Part shown: piece by piece, positions 7,181 to 12,005 of the stretch
Numbering within the stretch: the stretch's first letter is position 1
Layout of the letters: every line of letters begins with the position of its first letter
Assembly (NCBI GenBank): GCA_910579015.1
Contig: CAJTRO010000010.1
Span: 73,463 to 87,820 of the forward strand
DNA length: 14,358 nucleotides
DNA from: an uncultured Dorea sp.
GTDB taxonomy: Bacteria > Bacillota_A > Clostridia > Lachnospirales > Lachnospiraceae
Direction: 5' to 3'
The notes under the pieces: generated by a model
What the model saw: the letters and a program-made list of their open reading frames with translations, nothing else
The model's database searches: none
Told to the model about the DNA's origin: nothing
Made by a program: the position numbers and the translations under genes

Positions 7181-8656
7181 ATGCTACATATTCTATTGCT
7201 TATCTTGAAGATCATAGGGATTATAATTGCGGTGATACTGGGGATACTGGTATTGACGGTTTGTGTCGTCCTCTTTGTTCCCATCCGGTATCAGATGAGC
7301 GCCTCCTGCGGCGGCACGCTGGAGGGAATACACGCGAAAGCCAGGGTGACGTGGCTTCTGCATCTGATCAGGCTGAATATCAGTTACGAGGACAGAAAGC
7401 TGTCCTGGCGGATCGGGCTTGCATGGAAGAGTATACAAAGCGGTAAGGAAGATAAGAATACGATAAAGGCAGAGGTGAAGACGTATGGCAAAGAAGTGGA
7501 AGAATTATGGGAAGACCTTGAAGACGATCTGGAAGAAGAGCCCGGTGAAGATCGTAAGGAAGAGAGGGAAGCTTCTGAGGTGGATGAAGAAGAGCCCGTG
7601 GAAAGATCTGACAAGGGTTGTGACGAGAAAGAAGAGCGGTCTGTCCGGGCGCTGGAGGAAGAGTGGAACCGGCTTATGGAAGGGCATCATGGAGAAGCGG
7701 GGCAGGAAGAAGAGCCTGGCGAAGCTGTGGAAAAGAGTGCAGAAGAGCCGGAAGAGTTACTTGCCAGGCTTGAGCAGGAGGTGGAAAGGCTCCTGGAGAC
7801 CGAAGAGCTTCTGGAAGAAAGAGAAGCCGGTGTTCATAAAGTATGGGAAGAAGCTTGCGAAGATAACCCAGAAGAGCCGGAAGAGCCGGAAGCTCTTTGC
7901 GAAAGCGGCGAAAAAGGAGAGCGGGAAGCTTGCGAAGATAACGGCAAAGAAGAGCGGAAAGCTTGCGAAGACAGCGGCGAAGAAGAGCGGAAGGTTTGCG
8001 AAGATAACGGCAAAGGAGAGCGGAAAGCTTGCGAAGACAGCGGCAAAGAGCCGGGATTGGCTGTCAAAAGCGGCGCAGACCGGGATGAAGACGGCGCAGA
8101 ATGCAGGGAAGAATACGAAGAAAGCGGCCAGGACGGTGATAGAGGGTGGAAGCGCATTTGGCGGAAGCTTGTTGACGGCTGCCGGCAGTTTATCCGGAAA
8201 ATAAGCGGTCTGTATCAGAGGATCATGGGTATTCCCGGCAGGATCAAATGTACGATCCAGAAGATCTGCGGTAAAATAGGGACATTATCCGGAAAGAAAG
8301 ACAAGATCCTTGATTTTCTGACGGATGAGGTGCACAGGACGGCGTTTGTGAAGGTCAAAGACGAGGTGTTTTGGCTGCTTTTAAAGCTCAGGCCGAAGAA
8401 GCTTCTGGGCAGGATACGGTACGGATTCGAGGATCCCTGCCTGACCGGTAAGCTTCTGGCGGGATTCAGTATCGCGTATCCTTTTCTGGGAGATCATCTT
8501 AAGATCTGTCCGGATTTTGAACGCAGGATCCTTAAGGGGAGTTTTGAGGCTTCCGGACGGCTTCGGGTAAGTTATTTTGTGAAGCTTGTATGGAGCCTGG
8601 TATGGTGCAGGGAAGTGCGCATGACATACCGGCATGTGAGAAAGTTTGAATTATAA
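7181..8656 (+). CDS. DUF2953 membrane protein (YtfI-like) with a very long acidic linker
   Basis: Residues 1-33 are a hydrophobic membrane segment ending in LFVPIRYQM, followed by the first conserved DUF2953 portion (ARVTWLLHLIRLNISYED). The second portion sits near residues 405-491: RIRYGFEDPCLTGKLLAGF, then AYPFLGDHLKICPDFE and SFEASGRLRVSYFVKL, typical of the family. Between them, about residues 99-325 form a Glu-rich, partly coiled-coil linker (for example ELLARLEQEVERLLE) ending in 11-residue repeats with a recurring Cys-Glu-Asp. Such linkers are often acidic, but this one is unusually long and Cys-rich. In Bacillus the relative ytfI lies next to ytfJ/gerW, and here too gerW follows, so a sporulation role is likely; the molecular function is not known. 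The linker DNA is also open in the +1 frame, which is annotated separately. Confidence 0.85.
   Translation: MLHILLLILKIIGIIIAVILGILVLTVCVVLFVPIRYQMSASCGGTLEGIHAKARVTWLLHLIRLNISYEDRKLSWRIGLAWKSIQSGKEDKNTIKAEVKTYGKEVEELWEDLEDDLEEEPGEDRKEEREASEVDEEEPVERSDKGCDEKEERSVRALEEEWNRLMEGHHGEAGQEEEPGEAVEKSAEEPEELLARLEQEVERLLETEELLEEREAGVHKVWEEACEDNPEEPEEPEALCESGEKGEREACEDNGKEERKACEDSGEEERKVCEDNGKGERKACEDSGKEPGLAVKSGADRDEDGAECREEYEESGQDGDRGWKRIWRKLVDGCRQFIRKISGLYQRIMGIPGRIKCTIQKICGKIGTLSGKKDKILDFLTDEVHRTAFVKVKDEVFWLLLKLRPKKLLGRIRYGFEDPCLTGKLLAGFSIAYPFLGDHLKICPDFERRILKGSFEASGRLRVSYFVKLVWSLVWCREVRMTYRHVRKFEL
7472..7478 (+). promoter_or_regulatory. Internal Shine-Dalgarno site GAGGTGA inside the DUF2953 gene
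   Basis: GAGGTGA is a seven-base match to the anti-Shine-Dalgarno end of 16S rRNA, six bases before ATG 7485. That ATG is out of frame with the host gene, and the TGA within the site (7476-7478) closes the same +1 frame just upstream. The arrangement looks like a real start, though purine-rich coding DNA produces such sites by chance. Confidence 0.45.
7485..8204 (+). CDS. Candidate overprinted gene: 239-residue strongly basic, histone-H1-like protein in the +1 frame of the DUF2953 gene
   Basis: The frame runs from ATG 7485 to TAA 8202-8204 wholly inside the DUF2953 gene. By hand count the product has about 58 Lys and 19 Arg against 7 acidic residues, 11 Trp, no Cys, and no membrane segment. 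Residues 145-188 are four 11-residue repeats of the type (K/E)SG(K/R)(L/F)AK(I/T)(T/A)AK, followed by an Ala/Thr/Gly-rich end (RTVIEGGSAFGGSLLTAAGS). Lys/Ala/Ser/Gly composition resembles bacterial H1-like DNA-binding proteins; the 11-residue period also recalls LEA-type helices. In favour of translation: the GAGGTGA site, and G or C at 33 of the first 40 third codon positions, against 16 of 40 for the host frame over the same DNA. Against: Lys and Trp arise automatically when GAA/GAG-rich DNA is read one base off, and host domains on both sides are in the host frame. No function is claimed. Confidence 0.35.
   Translation: MAKKWKNYGKTLKTIWKKSPVKIVRKRGKLLRWMKKSPWKDLTRVVTRKKSGLSGRWRKSGTGLWKGIMEKRGRKKSLAKLWKRVQKSRKSYLPGLSRRWKGSWRPKSFWKKEKPVFIKYGKKLAKITQKSRKSRKLFAKAAKKESGKLAKITAKKSGKLAKTAAKKSGRFAKITAKESGKLAKTAAKSRDWLSKAAQTGMKTAQNAGKNTKKAARTVIEGGSAFGGSLLTAAGSLSGK
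7917..8048 (+). repeat. Four tandem 33-bp repeats within the DUF2953 linker
   Basis: Units at 7917-7949, 7950-7982, 7983-8015 and 8016-8048 share the core AGCGGNANGNTTGCGAAG. Units 1 and 3 end in ATAACGGCAAAG, and units 2 and 4 in ACAGCGGCNAAG, so a 66-bp unit seems to have been doubled. Being a multiple of three, the repeat preserves every stop-free frame. It encodes CEDNGKEERK-like repeats in the host frame and SGKLAKITAK-like repeats in the +1 frame. Degenerate copies precede it near 7842. Confidence 0.85.
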
Positions 8657-8676
8657 GCGTAGGAGGATTAGGAAGT

Positions 8677-9069
8677 ATGGCGGAGAATTTCAAGGGAACG
8701 GTAGAGGCTCTGTTTCACGGGATGGATGGCGTGATCTCATCCAAGACCGTGGTAGGAGAGGCGATTCATATAGGTGATACGATCATCCTTCCTCTGGTGG
8801 ATGTATCCTTTGCGGTAGGTGCAGGGGCGTTTAGCGGGGAACAGAAGGAGAAGGGCGCGGGCGGTCTTGGAGGTAAGATCTCTCCCAGCGCGGTGCTTGT
8901 AATTCAGAACGGACACACGAAGCTTGTGAATGTAAAGAATCAGGATACGATGACGAAGATCCTTGATATGGTGCCGGATGTGATCGACCGTTTCGGATCG
9001 AAGAAAGAGGACAAGATGACGGAAGAGGATGTAATGGATATCCTGGATTCCGCAGACGACGAGGCGTAG
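8677..9069 (+). CDS. gerW: GerW family sporulation protein (YtfJ homologue)
   Basis: The 130-residue product matches the YtfJ/GerW family: an N-terminal helix (FKGTVEALFHGMDGVIS), then VVGEAIHIGDTIILPLVDVSFAVGAG at about residues 24-49 (core strands), a Gly-rich turn GAGGLGGKISPSAVLVI, and a charged tail. In Bacillus subtilis GerW is needed for normal spore germination. The ATG follows AGGAGG (8661-8666). It comes 20 bp after the DUF2953 stop, keeping the ytfI-ytfJ pairing seen in Bacillus. The family is clear; its germination role in this organism is inferred. Confidence 0.88.
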   Translation: MAENFKGTVEALFHGMDGVISSKTVVGEAIHIGDTIILPLVDVSFAVGAGAFSGEQKEKGAGGLGGKISPSAVLVIQNGHTKLVNVKNQDTMTKILDMVPDVIDRFGSKKEDKMTEEDVMDILDSADDEA

Positions 9070-9149
9070 ACCGGCCGTCAGATAAGATTTTGTCATTTTT
9101 TCAGAGGCGGGCGCATATGATATAGAAAATGTGCCCAAGGGTGATGGTG

Positions 9150-9287
9150 ATGAAGCGTGTGGCGGGATTCGCCTTGTTCTGCATTGCGGCCGGCATGGTG
9201 ATTGCGCTGGTCCTTCCGAACATGTTTGTAGAGGTGTTGTGTATATTGTTGTGTTTATTGATAGGATATAACCTGTTTTTTTGTTAA
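9150..9287 (+). CDS. Small 45-residue membrane protein
   Basis: From ATG 9150 to TAA 9285-9287 the frame encodes a peptide starting MKRVAGFALF, with a short basic start, a first hydrophobic segment (about residues 6-22), a turn at LPNMF, and a second hydrophobic segment (28-44) ending in Phe-Cys. That is a two-helix hairpin membrane peptide. AAGGGTGA at 9137-9144 provides a ribosome site 5 bp ahead; ATG 9144 is an alternative start. It sits in a 339-bp gap between gerW and rpmB that otherwise lacks genes. Small paired-helix proteins of this kind occur in Lachnospiraceae genomes, but I know no function. Confidence 0.55.
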   Translation: MKRVAGFALFCIAAGMVIALVLPNMFVEVLCILLCLLIGYNLFFC

Positions 9288-9323
9288 TGCATGATTAAAA
9301 AAGTGAAAAAGCACAAATAATAC

Positions 9324-9352
9324 TTGCATTTCTTTCCACCATCTGGTATGAT
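9324..9352 (+). promoter_or_regulatory. Extended -10 sigma-A promoter for rpmB
   Basis: TATGAT at 9347-9352 is preceded by TGG (extended -10 TGn) and lies 17 bp after TTGCAT at 9324-9329. Transcription should start near 9359, leaving a leader of about 50 nt. Confidence 0.7.
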
Positions 9353-9364
9353 ACTAGTGTTGTG

Positions 9365-9381
9365 AGTCTGAAAGACAGACT
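9365..9381 (+). promoter_or_regulatory. 5' hairpin in the rpmB leader
   Basis: AGTCTG (9365-9370), loop AAAGA, CAGACT (9376-9381): a perfect 6-bp stem a few bases from the predicted transcript 5' end. Such a position could protect the mRNA or serve as a protein-binding leader; only the dyad itself is seen. Confidence 0.4.
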
Positions 9382-9408
9382 ATATATAGATCGTTAGGAG
9401 GTGCAGTC

Positions 9409-9597
9409 ATGGCTAAATGTGCTATTTGTGAAAAGGGTGCGCACTTTGGAAATAGTGTAAGTCACTCTCATAGAAAGACACCGAAGATGTGGAAGTCAAA
9501 TGTAAAATCCGTTCGTGTGAAGACAGAAAATGGTGGAACAAAGAAGATGTATGTTTGTACTTCTTGCTTGAAGTCAGGAAAAGTTGAGCGTGCATAA
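9409..9597 (+). CDS. rpmB: Large ribosomal subunit protein bL28, zinc-binding form
   Basis: The 62-residue product is bL28 of the 50S subunit: MAKCAICEKG at the start, then VSHSHRKTPKMWKSNV and RVKTENGGTKKMYVCTSCLKSGK. Cys4, Cys7, Cys50 and Cys53 form the two CxxC pairs of the zinc-containing (C+) version; zinc-free paralogues lack them, so the cell may hold another copy elsewhere. AGGAGGTG (9396-9403) lies 5 bp before ATG 9409. With its own promoter and terminator it appears monocistronic. In many Firmicutes rpmB neighbours the asp23/yloU and fakA genes, as here. Confidence 0.97.
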   Translation: MAKCAICEKGAHFGNSVSHSHRKTPKMWKSNVKSVRVKTENGGTKKMYVCTSCLKSGKVERA

Positions 9598-9606
9598 GGC
9601 AAGTTA

Positions 9607-9643
9607 AAACTCAGATTTCGTTCAGAGATCTGAGTTTTTGTTT
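9607..9643 (+). terminator. Intrinsic terminator after rpmB
   Basis: AAACTCAGAT (9607-9616) pairs with ATCTGAGTTT (9628-9637) around an 11-nt loop, and the run TTTTTGTTT follows. It ends the rpmB transcript 17 bp before the next promoter. Confidence 0.85.
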
Positions 9644-9659
9644 GTCCGGGATTCTATAG

Positions 9660-9688
9660 TTGTAATATGTGGAAAAAAAGGGTATAAT
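9660..9688 (+). promoter_or_regulatory. Sigma-A promoter for the asp23-fakA(-recG) unit
   Basis: TTGTAA at 9660-9665 and a perfect TATAAT at 9683-9688 with 17 bp between them. The start should fall near 9695, at the edge of the leader hairpins described next. Confidence 0.75.
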
Positions 9689-9694
9689 AATCCT

Positions 9695-9744
9695 AGCCAG
9701 CATCGGCTGGGGCATCAGTATGTCCTGGTATGCCGGTGCTTTTT
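9695..9744 (+). ncRNA. Leader RNA with alternative hairpins and a terminator-like end (candidate attenuator or about 50-nt RNA)
   Basis: AGCATCGGC (9699-9707) can pair over all nine positions (one U-G) with GCCGGTGCT (9732-9740), directly followed by T's to 9744: a terminator shape. Between the arms GGGGCAT (9709-9715) pairs with ATGTCCT (9720-9726) around loop CAGT. A competing fold pairs CCAGC (9697-9701) with GCTGG (9706-9710), and GGCAT (9711-9715) with ATGCC (9730-9734); together these would disrupt the terminator. It lies between the promoter and the asp23 start. I recognise no known riboswitch or T-box in it; the regulatory signal is unknown. Confidence 0.5.
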
Positions 9745-9785
9745 GTGAATGAAAGATGTCAGAAGAATGACAGGAGGTTTGAGAT

Positions 9786-10145
9786 ATGAAAGGATGTATG
9801 AGTACGGATCTTGGTATCATTACGATCGATCCGGAGGTGATCGCGAAGTATGCGGGTACCGTAGCAGTTGAATGTTTTGGTATCGTGGGGATGGCAACAG
9901 TGAGTATGAAGGACGGTCTGGTCCATCTGTTGAAGAAGGAGAGTCTGACCAGAGGGATCACGGTGGCGATTTCGGACGAGAATCATATCAGTATCAACTT
10001 CCATATTATTGTTGCATATGGCGTAAGCATCTCAGCCGTTACTGAGAATCTGATCAGCAATGTGAAGTACAGAGTAGAAGAATTTTCAGGAATGCCGGTA
10101 GATAAGATCAATATCTACATTGAAGGCGTCAGAGTCATCGATTAG
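9786..10145 (+). CDS. Asp23/Gls24 family envelope stress response protein (YloU-like)
   Basis: The 119-residue product matches the Asp23/YloU family: LGIITIDPEVIAKYAGTVAVE at residues 9-29, ECFGIVGMA, then INFHIIVAYGVSISAV and the closing VDKINIYIEGVRV. No signal peptide or membrane segment is present; in staphylococci Asp23 is held at the membrane by a partner and its loss triggers cell-wall stress responses. AGGAGG (9772-9777) precedes ATG 9786 by 8 bp; ATG 9798 is a possible alternative. fakA follows after 20 bp, the yloU-yloV order of Bacillus. Expression probably depends on passing the leader terminator upstream. Family is firm, exact role not. Confidence 0.92.
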   Translation: MKGCMSTDLGIITIDPEVIAKYAGTVAVECFGIVGMATVSMKDGLVHLLKKESLTRGITVAISDENHISINFHIIVAYGVSISAVTENLISNVKYRVEEFSGMPVDKINIYIEGVRVID

Positions 10146-10165
10146 TGTAAGGAGGAACATAAGAA

Positions 10166-11857
10166 GTGGCTAGGAAAACTATAAATGTGGATATGCTTGG
10201 GAAGATGTTTTTGGCAGGTGCACAGAATATTGAAGCAAAGAAGGAGTATATCAATGAACTGAACGTATTTCCAGTACCGGACGGGGATACGGGGACGAAT
10301 ATGTCCCTTACGATCATGGCGGCCGCCAAAGAAGTGACCGCTCTTGAGAAGCCGGATATCAAGGAACTGGCGAAGGCGATCTCTTCCGGTTCTCTCAGAG
10401 GAGCCAGAGGGAATTCAGGCGTCATCCTCTCACAGCTGTTAAGAGGATTCACCAAGTCGATCCGGGAGGAGAAGCAGATTGATGTACAGGGACTTGCGGC
10501 GGCCTGTGCAAGAGCAAGGGATACGGCATATAAAGCGGTCATGAAGCCAAAGGAAGGTACGATCCTCACGGTTGCCAGCGGGATTGCGGATAAGGCGGCG
10601 CAGATGGCGGCGGAGACAGACGATCTGGAGGTATTTCTCCCGGCGGTGATCGAGCACGCCGAGGAGGTGCTCAAGAAGACGCCGGATATGCTGCCGGTGC
10701 TCAAGGAAGCCGGAGTAGTTGATTCCGGAGGACAGGGGCTCTTAGAGGTCATTAAGGGAGCCTATGACGCATTCCTTGGAAAAGAGATTGATTACAGCGC
10801 CATCAAGCCGGGTACAGGCGTGCAGGTGACGAAGATCAGCGCGCAGGATACAGCGGATATTAAGTTTGGGTATTGTACGGAATTTATTATTCTGACGGAG
10901 AAGGAATTCACGGATGAGGAGGAGAGGGATTTCAAGGGATATCTGTCTTCCATCGGTGATTCCATCGTATGCGTGGCGGACGATGACGTGGTGAAGGTCC
11001 ATGTGCACACCAACGATCCGGGGCTTGCGATCCAGAGAGCGCTGACCTACGGACAGCTGTCGCGTATGAAGATTGACAATATGCGCGAGGAGCATCAGGA
11101 GAAGCTTATCAAGGATGCAGAGAAGCTGGCGGCCAGCGAGGCGGCGAAGACGGCAGAGGCGGCCGGGCGTGCAGATAAGAAACCAGAGGAGCCCAGAAAG
11201 CCGATGGGATTCATCGCCGTGTCTATCGGGGAAGGTATGAACGAGATCTTCAAGGAGCTTGGCGTCGACCATATCATTGAAGGCGGACAGACCATGAATC
11301 CGAGCACGGAGGATATGCTCAACGCTATCGACCAGGTGAACGCAGACTGCGTATTTATCCTGCCGAACAACAAGAACATCGTTCTTGCCGCGAACCAGGC
11401 GAAGGATCTGGTGGAGGACAAGAAGATCGTCGTGATTCCTTCGAAGACCGTTCCACAGGGGATTACAGCGGTGATCAGCTTTATGCCGGATGCGGATGTG
11501 AAAGAGAACGAGGAAGCCATGCTCAGTGCGATCGGGAACGTGAAGTCCGGGCAGGTGACCTATGCGGTGCGGGATACTCATATTGATGATAAGGAGATCC
11601 ATGAGGGCGACATCATGGGGATCGGCGATTCAGGGATCATGGCTGTCGGCAAGGGCGTGGAAGAGACGACCAAGGAACTCCTTGGGCAGTTGGTAGATGA
11701 GGATTCCGAACTGATCAGCCTGTACTATGGCGAGGAAGTGAAGGAAGAGGACGCTGAGAGATTTATCGCAGAGATCGGAGAGCTGTACCCGGATGTGGAT
11801 GTGGACGCGCATTACGGCGGACAGCCGATCTACTATTATGTGCTTGCAGTAGAGTAG
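10166..11857 (+). CDS. fakA: Fatty acid kinase catalytic subunit FakA (DAK2/YloV family)
   Basis: FakA phosphorylates fatty acids presented by a FakB protein, making acyl-phosphate for phospholipid synthesis. The 563-residue product has an N-terminal DAK2/DhaL-like kinase domain with ELNVFPVPDGDTGTNMS (residues 31-47; Asp39 and Asp41 are the expected magnesium ligands) and GARGNSGVILSQLLRGF. A middle domain with FGYCTEFIIL follows near residue 235, then an Ala/Lys/Glu-rich linker (about 312-344), then a DegV-related C-terminal domain (MGFIAVSIGEGMNEIF to the end). All parts and the usual length are present. The start is GTG, after AAGGAGGAA at 10149-10157. No fakB is in the window. A hairpin follows the stop. 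Confidence 0.93.
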   Translation: MARKTINVDMLGKMFLAGAQNIEAKKEYINELNVFPVPDGDTGTNMSLTIMAAAKEVTALEKPDIKELAKAISSGSLRGARGNSGVILSQLLRGFTKSIREEKQIDVQGLAAACARARDTAYKAVMKPKEGTILTVASGIADKAAQMAAETDDLEVFLPAVIEHAEEVLKKTPDMLPVLKEAGVVDSGGQGLLEVIKGAYDAFLGKEIDYSAIKPGTGVQVTKISAQDTADIKFGYCTEFIILTEKEFTDEEERDFKGYLSSIGDSIVCVADDDVVKVHVHTNDPGLAIQRALTYGQLSRMKIDNMREEHQEKLIKDAEKLAASEAAKTAEAAGRADKKPEEPRKPMGFIAVSIGEGMNEIFKELGVDHIIEGGQTMNPSTEDMLNAIDQVNADCVFILPNNKNIVLAANQAKDLVEDKKIVVIPSKTVPQGITAVISFMPDADVKENEEAMLSAIGNVKSGQVTYAVRDTHIDDKEIHEGDIMGIGDSGIMAVGKGVEETTKELLGQLVDEDSELISLYYGEEVKEEDAERFIAEIGELYPDVDVDAHYGGQPIYYYVLAVE

Positions 11858-11874
11858 AAAGTATAGAACCAGAG

Positions 11875-11912
11875 TGCCAGATGTCTGTTTATAATACAGA
11901 GTCTGGCATTTG
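11875..11912 (+). terminator. Hairpin after fakA, probable weak terminator
   Basis: TGCCAGA (11875-11881) pairs with TCTGGCA (11902-11908), and inside it TCTGT (11884-11888) pairs with ACAGA (11896-11900). The T tract is weak (TTTGTATT), so partial readthrough into recG is likely. Confidence 0.6.
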
Positions 11913-11936
11913 TATTCCATAAGAACGGGATGGATC

Positions 11937-11971
11937 TGTTGTGGATAAATATGTTGAGGATAGATATGTTG
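11937..11971 (+). repeat. 15-bp tandem repeat upstream of recG
   Basis: TGTTGTGGATAAATA (11937-11951) and TGTTGAGGATAGATA (11952-11966) differ at two positions, and a third partial copy starts with TGTTG at 11967. It fills the gap between the fakA hairpin and recG. No clear -35/-10 pair could be placed in it. Confidence 0.75.
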
Positions 11972-12005
11972 AAAAATCAGGATTGGCAGAAAAGAGACAA
12001 GGAAC

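Noticed and set aside
7834..8157. 107-codon Ser-rich repeat frame on the - strand across the 33-bp repeats
   Set aside because: The repeat length is a multiple of three, so stop-free frames persist by construction; no ribosome site or typical codon use was seen.
9081..9101. GATAA/TTGTC hairpin followed by T's after gerW
   Set aside because: Only five weak A/T-rich pairs with a wobble; not enough for a terminator call.
9090..9121. TTGTCA and TATGAT pair before the 45-residue gene
   Set aside because: Boxes match well, but the 20-bp spacing is too long for a normal sigma-A promoter.
10135..10752. 205-codon open frame on the - strand opposite the fakA kinase domain
   Set aside because: Ser/Ala/Pro-rich low-complexity shadow of a conserved domain on the other strand.
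10742..11602. 286-codon open frame on the - strand opposite fakA
   Set aside because: His/Leu/Arg-rich antisense of a codon-biased gene, with no recognisable domain or good start site; fakA on the + strand is intact.
11890..11895. Perfect TATAAT between fakA and recG
   Set aside because: It lies in the loop of the fakA hairpin and has no -35 box at 16-18 bp.
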